This document shows, in pieces, positions 10,676 through 20,350 of a DNA stretch of 64,000 nt. Below the pieces are notes generated by a model that did not search any database, was not told the origin of the DNA, and saw only the letters and a program-made list of their open reading frames with translations. Each line of letters begins with the position of its first letter. The stretch's first letter is position 1. This DNA comes from Morella rubra (lineage: Eukaryota; Streptophyta; Magnoliopsida; Fagales; Myricaceae), in contig CM025854.1 in assembly GCA_003952965.2 (NCBI GenBank), positions 30,585,495 through 30,649,494 on the forward strand, written 5' to 3'. The position numbers were made by a program, and so were the translations under genes.

Positions 10676-13600
10676 CTATAAAGGATGCACAGCAAGGCTC
10701 GTGCGCAGCATGGAAAACCGATGAACAGACAATGGCTTAGTAAAAAGATCAGCAAGCTGATCTTTGTTGGACAAAAAAGACACACGGAGAGACTTCGAGG
10801 CAACCCGATCGCGCACAAAATGATAATCCACCTCAACATGTTTGGTGCGAGAGTGCATAACAGGGTTGGAAGTCAAGTAAGTGGCGCCTAAATTGTCACA
10901 CCAGAGAACGGGTGGAGAAGAAATAGAGACACCTAAATCACGTAAAAGGGCTTGGACCCATAACAGTTCACAGGTGGCATTGGCGACCGCCTTATATTCG
11001 GCCTCGGTACTTGACCGAGCAATAGTAGGCTGTTTCCGAGAACTCCAAGTAATAAGATGAGAACCAAAAAAGACACAAGAACCTCCGGTGGAGTGACGGT
11101 CATCAGGACAGCCAGCCCAATCAGCATCGGAGTAAGCGGAAAGGACCCGAGAGGAAGAGCGGGAATAAAAGAGACCAAAGTGTGCTGAGAATCGGAGATA
11201 ACGCAGGATGCGTTTAACAGCCTGCCAATGAGGTGTACGAGGGGCATGCATATACTGGCAGACCCGGTTAACAGCATAAGACAGATCGGGGCGCGTAAAA
11301 GACAAGTACTGGAGACTACCAACAACACTTTGGTACAAAGTAGGGTCCTCAAAGGCAGTACCATCACGCGCGGAGAGCGGTGCTGTCGTGGCCATAGGAG
11401 TGTGAACGAGCTTGGCAGTGGACATATTCGTGCGACAAAGAAGATCGGCAATATATTTCTGTTGGGTAAGCAAAAGACCATTAGAGAGATGATGAACCTC
11501 CACACCAAGAAAGTAGTGCAGCTGACCAAGATCTTTAAGAGGAAAATCAGCCTGTAGAGAAGCAATAAGATGATCAATGGCACTTGCATCAGAACCTGTA
11601 ATCACTATGTCATCGACATAGACGAGAAAATAAAGCTGAAGATGTGGCCGAATGAAAGTGAACAAGGAGCTGTCAGATCGAGAGGCAGAGAAGCCAAGCT
11701 CTAATAGTTTGGAGCTAAGCTTGGAGAACCAGGCGCGAGGCGCCTGCTTGAGTCCATACAGAGACCGGTTAAGCTTACAGACAAAATGAGGATAGTAAGG
11801 ATGGATAAAACCAGTCGGCTGAGCCATGTGAACAATCTCCTGTAAGTCACCATGCAAAAAGGCGTTCTGAACATCCAGTTGCTGAAGAGACCACCCCGAT
11901 TGAACAGCAATGGAAAGAACAAGGCGCACTGTGGAGGGTTTGATGACTGGACTAAAGGTTTCGACATAATCAAGGCCGACTTGTTGATGGAAGCCCTTGG
12001 CCACCAACCGAGCTTTCCTGCAGAACGCCTTTTTGCATGGTGACTTACAGGAGATTGTTCACATGGCTCAGCCGACTGGTTTTATCCATCCTTACTATCC
12101 TCATTTTGTCTGTAAGCTTAACCGGTCTCTGTATGGACTCAAGCAGGCGCCTCGCGCCTGGTTCTCCAAGCTTAGCTCCAAACTATTAGAGCTTGGCTTC
12201 TCTGCCTCTCGAACAGCTCCTTGTTCACTTTCATTCGGCCACATCTTCAGCTTTATTTTCTCGTCTATGTCGATGACATAGTGATTACAGGTTCTGATGC
12301 AAGTGCCATTGATCATCTTATTGCTTCTCTACAGGCTGATTTTCCTCTTAAAGATCATCAAAACCTGAAATTCCTCATTCATGGCAGCCCTCTATTTAGA
12401 AAATTTGAGAGCCTCAGACACAGAAGTAGGCTTGAAGGGAACAGCAGTCGTGGTCACATGAGCACGTGGAGGAGGCCAAGGGATCGTGCCATCAGTCCTA
12501 ACTTTGGGACACTGAATATTATGATGAGAACGAGTAACAATAGGAGCTGAAGAAGGAGAAGGTGTAGAGGAAAAATCGTGGGGAAAGCTGCGGTGTGGTG
12601 CTGAAGAGCCACTGGAAGTAACCGAAGGACTAGAGGAGGAGTCAAGGACAGGAGGCTCAGTGGAAGAAGAAGAGCTGACAGAGGACGAGACATGTGGCGG
12701 AGATAGAGACAAAGCAAGAGGTAAAGCTGTGTGAGTGGAAGGAGACGTGTGAGTGGGTGCAGAGGACACAGCAGAGGACTGACAGTAGGGAAAATGTGAT
12801 TCATCAAACATTACATTTCTTGAGATATAGACTCGGGAAGTAGGTAGGTGAAGACAAATGTACCCCCGATGAGATGGACTATACCCAAGAAATAAACAAG
12901 GCAATGACCGAGGGTCTAACTTGTGTGAAGTATACGGACGTAGGTGAGGATAACAAGTGGTCCCAAAAATCCGAAGGATGGTGTAGTCGAGATGTTTGTG
13001 AAAAAGGAGAAAATAAGGGGAGACACGGCGTGTGATAGGACTGGGCAAACGATTTATGAGGTAGATAGCAGTTTGAAATGCATCAGCCCAGTAAAACTGA
13101 GGCAGGGCAGCAGAGGTGAGAAGGGCAAGGCCAGTTTCGACAATATGTCGATGCTTGCGCTCAACCGTACCTTACTGTTGATGCGTGTGGGGACAACTCA
13201 AACGATGAGTAATGCCCTGAGACACTAAATATGTGTGTAAGGAGCGGAATTCACCCCCCCAGTCTGTTTGAATAGAGGCAATACGAAGGTCAAAGAAACG
13301 TTCGACGGAATGCTGAAATTTAATAAACTGAGAATAAACGTCGGATTTAAAACGAATGGGAAACAACCATGTATACCGACTAAAAACATCTACAATAGAA
13401 AAATAAAAACGAAATCCATCCCGAGATAACATAGGGGCAGGACCCCATACATCCATAAACAAAAGTTGAAGTGGGCGTGTCACGGGAGATGTTGAACAGG
13501 AAAACGGCAGAGTATGAGACTTGGCCTGGCAACAAGTGGAACAAAGACCAGAAGTGGCAGGATGAACATCGACAGGTAACTGAAAACGGTGAAGAATTTT

Positions 13601-15049
13601 TCGGACAACTTGAAGAGACGGATGGCCCAAGCGATGATGCCAGTGAGGAACAGAAGTACGTTCACCAACATAAGCTTGAGGAGAGGAGGTGGAACCGATC
13701 TCTGTGGAGGTGGAAGGAAAGACATAGAGTCCGTGCTTAGTAGGGCCGCGAAGGAGGAGTTCCTTGGTGCGAAGATCCTTGACACAAAAAGAATCAGCGT
13801 GAAACTCAAAGAACACAGAATTGTCAGCACAAAATTGACGAACTGAGATGAGATTCTTGGTGAGAAGAGGAACATGCAGTAGATTAGAAAGACGTAAAGA
13901 GCGAGAGGGAGTGGAAAGAGAAGAACCGCCGGTGTGATGTATGGGAAGGGCAGACCTATCACCCACGCAAACCTGCTCTTCACCAGTGTACTTAGTAGGA
14001 TTGTGAGACAAATTTGTGTAGTCATGAGTCATATGGTTGGACGCAGCAGAGTCAGGATACCAATATGAATATGGACCAGCAGGAATAGAAGAGTAGTTGG
14101 CTGTAAAAGAAGCTGGTGGAGGAGCCTGAAAAGCATGATTAAAGCGATTATAGCACTGAAGTGCTGTATGGCCGGATTTGAAGCATACTTGACAGGTAGG
14201 GCGGTCTTCAGTGAATGGTGAGGACTGAGGCGAAAAACGACCTCGACCTCGCCCACGGTAACCACGATGGAATCCACGACCTCGTCCACCATTGCGTCCG
14301 CGAGGAGAGGCTTGCTTGGAAGTAGCGTTGGCAGTAATCTCAGAAGAGGTAGTAAGAGCTAAGGCTTGTTGTAGAAGCCGTGCTTCATGCGTCAACAGAT
14401 GGCTAAATAATTCTTCAGGAGAAGGAGGGTCAAACCGAGTAGTAACAGATGTTACAAGCGAGTCGTACTTTGACCCAAGGCCAGCTAACAGATAAGTATT
14501 AAACTCTCCAGAAGCAAGCGGTCGACCAGTCGCGGCCATGGTGTCAGCCAACAGTTTTGTTTTTCGAAAATACTCTGCCATAGTGTCAGAACCCTTTTTC
14601 AAGGTAGATAGCTGGTAATGAAGTTGACCCAGTCGTGCTTGTGTGGTAGAAGCAAAAAGGTTCTCCAAAGCTTGCCAAACACTCTGAGAGGTAGTGAGAC
14701 CGACGATTTGAGCAATGAGAGGCTCAGATAACGAGGAGATAAGGGCACTTAAAATGAGCTGATCCTGTTGTACCCAATGGTTATATGCGGGGTTGGTGTC
14801 AGATGAACCCTCAAGAAACAGAGGAGGAATGCGTGAGCTGCCATCAATATACCCGTATAAATGTTGACCCCGTAGGTAAGGTACCATCTGGGCTTTCCAT
14901 AACAAATAATTTTCATGAGTTAACTTCACTGTCACTAAATGAGGAAGGGACGTGATGGTGTTTAGAGCAGGTCCAGAGGAGAGCACGAAATTATCCTTTG
15001 GAGGAGGAGGAGTATCGCGAGCTTCCTCTCCACCCAAAGGTTCAGCCAT
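10676..15049 (-). pseudogene. Copia gag-pol polyprotein, broken
   Basis: One reading frame runs from ATG 15049 (MAEPLGG) to the stop at 10676. In order: a gag domain; a CCHC zinc knuckle beginning at about 14194 (CQVCFKSGHTALQC); a protease motif DSAASNHMT near 14050; an integrase zinc-binding region (HHRLGHPS, CSTC) and catalytic core (FMDVWGP, QTDWGGEF); reverse transcriptase with the YVDD box; and RNase H with the LADLFTKPL tail. Breaks: TAA at 13172-13174 just before the integrase glutamate region, TAG at 12392-12394 downstream of integrase, and loss of the start of the reverse-transcriptase region, which is replaced by an inverted copy of a later RT segment. Gag and protease are open; pol is disabled. 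Confidence 0.92.
11530..12356. repeat. Inverted duplication of the reverse-transcriptase segment
   Basis: The arm 11530-11869 (340 bp, normal orientation of the element) and the arm 12021-12356 (336 bp) are reverse complements. I compared them base by base; the only difference is a 4-bp deletion (TCTG) in the second arm. The spacer 11870-12020 (151 bp) is normal RT sequence from the KGFHQQVGLDYVETFSP region. Transcripts of either strand could fold into a stem of about 336 bp. Confidence 0.93.
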
Positions 15050-15066
15050 TTGACGTGAGTCAGGCT

Positions 15067-15079
15067 GGCTCTGATACCA
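15067..15079 (-). other. Primer-binding site of the copia element
   Basis: On the minus strand TGGTATCAGAGCC directly follows the 5' LTR. This is the standard complement of the 3' end of plant initiator tRNA-Met used by copia elements. Its direct contact with the LTR supports the TA terminus. Confidence 0.9.
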
Positions 15080-15342
15080 TAAAGAATGCGCAAAGAAAAA
15101 TGATGCGAAGAATATTTTCACTCTCATTCCTTTCATGCAAGAATACAATGGGTATATAAAGGCTATCCAAAGCCGTTACAGAAAGGAATAACAATCCTGA
15201 AATTGCGGTACAAAGGACGCGTGTATATCAGGTGGTTATATGAGAATCTTCTGGACCTTAGGAGGCATCTGCTGACGTGGAGGACTTGCTGGAAGGGGCA
15301 GCAAAGCTGGAGCATTGACCTGGAGCGGACGATATTCTAACA
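15080..15342 (-). repeat. 5' LTR of the copia element
   Basis: 263 bp, the 5' LTR in element orientation. It is bordered by the target duplication at 15343-15347 and by the primer-binding site at 15067-15079. Confidence 0.93.
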
Positions 15343-15538
15343 AAGACCCTGCAAACAAGTGAACAGCTTTTGCAACAGCAGTTGGCCAAGATGGCGTGCA
15401 ATGCTTGTGCGCAATTATTTCAACACTCCTTGGGCGGTTCTCTCCACGTTGGCCGCTATTCTCCTATTGGTCCTCTCCGTCTTGCAAACTTGGCTCGCTA
15501 TGAAATCCTCAGCGTCTCCACCATCGAAATCTCCTTAA

Positions 15539-18224
15539 AACTTGTCATGCAATTGGTATCAGCCGTGTTCTTTTTCAATATATATATATATATATATATA
15601 TATTTTAACAAGATGGTGAAACTTTCGATCTTTTTTGAAAAACCCTCCCTTGCGACGGAAAAACCTCAAAACTAATAAATAAAACCGAAAACAATGTAAC
15701 CGTAAGTACTTATCTAATCTTAAAATATCACGTAAAAGTCTCAAAATTTGAGAATATTATAGGAAACTCTCGTTTGTACGTACTATCAGCATCCCGATTA
15801 GCCAGAGAGTCTGCTGCCCTATTGCCTTCCCGTAGCATATGATATAAAATTTGGAAAACCCACCTCCACTAATGCCCAGATTACCTCTACTGCACCCATC
15901 CATGTTCAATTTCTAAGTACCCGAATTAAATTGGGAGTTGCCATGCAACTATAAACGTGAAGTATGAGTATATGAGTTTACCACCTGCGGGATGTGCAAC
16001 TCATCAATGATCTTCAAGTCATGATCACGTACGTCCAAGCTTCTCCACTTTTGTAATTTTCAGTAAAGTTTCTTTCACCCAACAAAAAAATTGATCCCAA
16101 CAACTATCAAATGATTGGACTAAACTTTCCATTATAGCTTTGCAACGGCACAACCAAAATAATCAAATAATAATTGTGGAAACAAACAACAATTACACTT
16201 GGAAGCCAAAGGAATACTCTAATGCTGAATTTTTTTTCGAGGTCAATTATGGAAAAAAAATAACTGTTAATAGTTAATAATGTAAAGCAAATTAATGCAT
16301 TTTGAATTTTTGTCGCAAATCAAATTATAATAAAAATCCCGGTACCGAACCCCCACTGATTTTTCTATTAAGTCGTGTATTTTTCTAATTATTTTTAATG
16401 AGAGTCTACCCATAACGTCTATCGTGGAGTGAGGCTTTATAACACTTGATATATGATATGTTAAATAAGAAACCCAGGACCAGGAGGACACGCATGGGGG
16501 AATTTTGGCCAATCAGCCCTCTTCAATAGCGAATCATCTTAATCACCAAATTGTTTTTTGAAGTCCAAAGAAAAGGATAGAATTTTTTTTTTTTTTTCTC
16601 AGCATGGCCTAGATAAATGCATTACGAATAAAAAAAGAGTCTTATAAAAGGAAACAAAGCGGATAATTAATAACATAAGCCTACCAACTTAAGAAAACAA
16701 AGCAATATGCTTAGAAAAAAAGAAAAAACAAACAACAAAGCAATAACCCAGAACTAGCGACTTACTCTGCCGGGTCCTCTGCTGTTGGGTCCTTTTCTTG
16801 GTCAACATTGGGGCAAACGGAGTGGGGCTATTTGAATGGGGGCGGATCGACACAGTGAGAACTGGCAGATAGAATTTGTTAGAGATGCCGAAAAGGAGAC
16901 GAGAGGGGACATGGCAATAGAGTTGGGACATGGCCGATAGTGCTGTACAGAGGCAGATTGAGGAAATTTCTTTTGGGGCGAAGTAATTTAATATTATTAT
17001 TTAAATAAAATAAAAAATATATAATTCTATATATGAATTGTAATTTATAATAAAAAATTACGTAAAATATTTTATAATAACTTTAATTTAGATACATCAA
17101 AAAATTAAACACACGAAATTTTTAATTCTACAAATCTACTATCATAACTGTCGACAATATTTTAGAGAATAAAAATCATTTACCAATAATTCTGTGGTAA
17201 GAGCGACAGCAATTTTTTATCAACGTAAATAAATAAAGAATTTGTAAGAAATTTATTTTTCATCTCGTCGCTTGTTGGAAGATTTGTTATGAAAATCTTC
17301 TGAGCTGAAAAGGACCGCCCTGTAGTAGTGGCTCGGGTTGCGAGACAAAAATATTATTTATCTTAGAGGAAGAAAGAATAAAAAACCACTACACTTTTTT
17401 AGGATTTCGAGGGTAGTTAACTTGAACATCACTTCCCTACTAGAAAACGAAATTAAACGCTTTCGACGGAGATTAGATCGTAAATTCCCATTGGCCTCTT
17501 CATTATAGATATTTTTCCCTCAGCGTGGCCTCTTTCTTATATGCTTCCTAACTTGTTGGGCCAATAGATCATTGATGATTTGGCTGAAAGCTGCTGATCA
17601 GGGTGGCGGGAGTGCCGAGCCCAGATCTCAGGTGCAAAACGGACCTCACCTTGTGGCTGTTCTCCTGAGAAGAAAGGTTTGAGGTGACGGATCCTTCGTC
17701 TCCTTATCCATTTTCCCATTGCGCGGGGGTGGCGGTGTTAAAGCTTGGAGTTCTGTGAAGAACTCACGATCAGTACCTTATTTAGAACATCTTCCTAGAT
17801 AAGTACATTAAATTTCTTTGATGGGTCTGTTCTTTGAACTTCTCTTCCAGGATCCTGGCAAGCTGCAGCTTCATATTTATAAGGAGCAAAAACCCTACTT
17901 TAAGAGCGGCGGAGACTGGTGCCGGCCGCGACTTGTTACGTTCTTACTGGTACGTGCGCTTGAGGCCACGTTGTTTTCCCCTTACTATGGGCCTGTTTGA
18001 AGTTCTTTCACCAAGTCAAGGAATTTTCTTTTTCAGAAACCGGGAAAACGACTGCCAAAATCTACGTGGTTCCCACTCTTACACTGACTGATCACTCTGT
18101 GCCAGGTACTACCGTGAACATAGGAAACCTTCTTTTTTCTAGGCACCTTCTTTTTAATGCTTTCTTTGGAAGAACGGTACTCTCATTTCCTTTACTTTTT
18201 GTCATTCCCGAGAAGAATCACGAT
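15539..18224. other. Intergenic region between DUF247 pseudogene and DUF247 gene
   Basis: It is AT-rich with a (TA)n microsatellite at 15579-15603 and T-runs near 16582-16599. About 17530-17580 matches DNA upstream of the pseudogene. From 17820 there is an open frame continuous with the DUF247 gene, but it does not resemble the family. I see no RNA gene or transposon with defined ends. Confidence 0.45.
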
Positions 18225-19350
18225 ATGGGGTTGAACGGAGACATTGTTACAAACGATACTGAAGTCTTGGCATCTTCAATTGAAGAAATGATGTCACATG
18301 GTTTGCTCGTGTCGCCCAAGTGTTGTATCTTCAAGACCCCTGCCATCCTCTATAGGCAAAACGAGAAAGCTTTTATCCCCGATGCTTTTTCTATTGGCCC
18401 TCTCCACCATGGTCATCCAAACTTGAAAGCCACAGAAACAATTAAAGCCAATTATCTGCAAGGTCTTCTCTCTCGATTATCCTGTCCAGAGACGAGGAAG
18501 GCAAGACTTTTAGATCTCATCCATTCTGTCAAGGCTGTTGAAAGAGAGGCTCGCGAGTGTTATGCTGAGCCAATTAACTACTCTTCAGAAGAATTTGTGA
18601 AAATTTTGGTAATTGATGGATGCTTTATTATAGAGCTTTTCCGCAAGGACGCTTACGAGGAGCTTAGAGGAAAAGGTGACCCTATATTTACTAGGTCTTA
18701 TATGCTTCAATGCCTATTTCATGACTTGAGATTGCTCGAAAACCAAGTACCTTGGATAGTACTAGAGCGTTTATTTAAGATGACAAAGGAGCCAAGACAT
18801 CATGTGTCTCTAACTCACCTTGCCATTCAATTTTTTAGGACCACTTTTTCAGCCACACCACCTTCTACAATTCCGCCCATCCAAAACGCCAGGCATATCG
18901 TAGATCTGCTTAGAAAATGGTTGGTTACATCTACTAAAAACGAACAAAGCATCATAGAATGGCAAATCATGCCTTCTGCTACAACTCTTGCAGAAGCTGG
19001 AATCAAGTTTAGGAAGGGTACGTCTGAAAGCATCTTGGACATAGAGTTTGTTGATGGTGTCCTCAAAATCCCTCCATTACTAGTCTACGAGGCAACAGAA
19101 TCCGTCTTCCGAAATATTATCAGCTTTGAACAATGTTACACTGATTGTGAAGCAAGGTTGACGTCCTACGCCATACTCATAGATAGCCTGATTAATACTG
19201 CCAACGACGTGGACATACTCAGAGAAAATGGGATCATTGATAATTGGATAAATCCTGAGGATACAGTCCAGTTCTTCAGCAAGCTTTACCATAAAGCTTA
19301 CGTGAAAACATTCTATTACGGAAGCCTTTGCAATGAAGTGGACAGATATT
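18225..19350 (+). CDS. DUF247 (UPF0481) family protein, 3' end lost in assembly gap
   Basis: An open frame of 375 codons runs from ATG 18225 (MGLNGDIV) to the N gap. Typical DUF247 features in order: CCIFKTPAILYRQNEKAFIP, FSIGPLHHGHP, VKILVIDGCFIIELF, HDLRLLENQVPWIVLERLF, ATTLAEAGIKFRKG, ILDIEFVDGVLKIPPL, SFEQCYTDCEARLTSYAIL, and FFSKLYHKAYVKTFYYGS. Only the C-terminal membrane anchor is missing, since it falls in the gap. The frame is also open upstream to 17997, but that part does not resemble the family, so ATG 18225 is preferred. The family consists of plant proteins with a C-terminal transmembrane segment and mostly unknown roles; some act in grass self-incompatibility. It is a near-tandem duplicate of the pseudogene at 9757. 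Confidence 0.88.
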
Positions 19351-20350
19351 NNNNNNNNNNNNNNNNNNNNNNNNNNNNNNNNNNNNNNNNNNNNNNNNNN
19401 NNNNNNNNNNNNNNNNNNNNNNNNNNNNNNNNNNNNNNNNNNNNNNNNNNNNNNNNNNNNNNNNNNNNNNNNNNNNNNNNNNNNNNNNNNNNNNNNNNNN
19501 NNNNNNNNNNNNNNNNNNNNNNNNNNNNNNNNNNNNNNNNNNNNNNNNNNNNNNNNNNNNNNNNNNNNNNNNNNNNNNNNNNNNNNNNNNNNNNNNNNNN
19601 NNNNNNNNNNNNNNNNNNNNNNNNNNNNNNNNNNNNNNNNNNNNNNNNNNNNNNNNNNNNNNNNNNNNNNNNNNNNNNNNNNNNNNNNNNNNNNNNNNNN
19701 NNNNNNNNNNNNNNNNNNNNNNNNNNNNNNNNNNNNNNNNNNNNNNNNNNNNNNNNNNNNNNNNNNNNNNNNNNNNNNNNNNNNNNNNNNNNNNNNNNNN
19801 NNNNNNNNNNNNNNNNNNNNNNNNNNNNNNNNNNNNNNNNNNNNNNNNNNNNNNNNNNNNNNNNNNNNNNNNNNNNNNNNNNNNNNNNNNNNNNNNNNNN
19901 NNNNNNNNNNNNNNNNNNNNNNNNNNNNNNNNNNNNNNNNNNNNNNNNNNNNNNNNNNNNNNNNNNNNNNNNNNNNNNNNNNNNNNNNNNNNNNNNNNNN
20001 NNNNNNNNNNNNNNNNNNNNNNNNNNNNNNNNNNNNNNNNNNNNNNNNNNNNNNNNNNNNNNNNNNNNNNNNNNNNNNNNNNNNNNNNNNNNNNNNNNNN
20101 NNNNNNNNNNNNNNNNNNNNNNNNNNNNNNNNNNNNNNNNNNNNNNNNNNNNNNNNNNNNNNNNNNNNNNNNNNNNNNNNNNNNNNNNNNNNNNNNNNNN
20201 NNNNNNNNNNNNNNNNNNNNNNNNNNNNNNNNNNNNNNNNNNNNNNNNNNNNNNNNNNNNNNNNNNNNNNNNNNNNNNNNNNNNNNNNNNNNNNNNNNNN
20301 NNNNNNNNNNNNNNNNNNNNNNNNNNNNNNNNNNNNNNNNNNNNNNNNNN
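19351..20350. other. Assembly gap of 1000 N
   Basis: There are exactly 1000 N, so this is probably a placeholder of unknown true size. It hides the 3' end of the DUF247 gene and the 5' half of sulfite oxidase. Confidence 0.99.

Larger units (their letters stand above)
10396..15342 (-). mobile_element. Ty1/copia LTR retrotransposon, near-complete but defective
   Basis: The 4947-bp element is on the minus strand. Two 263-bp LTRs (10396-10658 and 15080-15342) differ at a single base (C/T in the AAACTG versus AAATTG position). In element orientation they start TGTTAGAATAT and end CATTCTTTA, so the termini are TG...TA rather than TG...CA. A perfect AAGAC target duplication flanks it. The primer-binding site complementary to initiator tRNA-Met abuts the 5' LTR, and a polypurine tract abuts the 3' LTR. 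Gag, protease, integrase, reverse transcriptase and RNase H follow in copia order. Short LTRs and total length suggest the Ale/Retrofit group (inference). It carries two in-frame stops and an inverted duplication, so it is non-autonomous now. Confidence 0.95.
9757..15538 (+). pseudogene. DUF247 (UPF0481) pseudogene interrupted by a copia element
   Basis: Translated pieces match the DUF247 gene at 18225: SHDLILLEN (about 9760), then VTWNVLEQLSIITM, a run ending DIKHIVDLIRKLFVSS, SATTLVEAEIRFRKGTS, and MSFEQCYPKCEGQITSYAIL through about 10395. After the retroelement the C-terminal part resumes at 15348, including RNYFNTPWAV and a hydrophobic membrane anchor, with a stop at 15536-15538. Lesions: the N-terminal half is absent; 4 extra bases near 9785 shift the frame; TGA at 10019-10021 replaces the Trp codon of the intact copy; a 10-bp tandem duplication (TAGAAATCCC, about 10121-10140) shifts the frame again; a further stop lies near 10157; and a 4947-bp element is inserted at 10396. 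DUF247 proteins are plant membrane-anchored proteins, some involved in self-incompatibility. This copy cannot make a full product. Confidence 0.88.

Noticed and set aside
11997..12281. Plus-strand reverse-transcriptase ORF, as if from a second element
   Set aside because: It is the inverted copy of 11530-11869 inside the minus-strand copia element, with no separate LTR or flanking duplication.
17997..18224. N-terminal extension of the DUF247 gene
   Set aside because: The frame is open but the translation does not resemble the family; ATG 18225 starts just before the conserved region.
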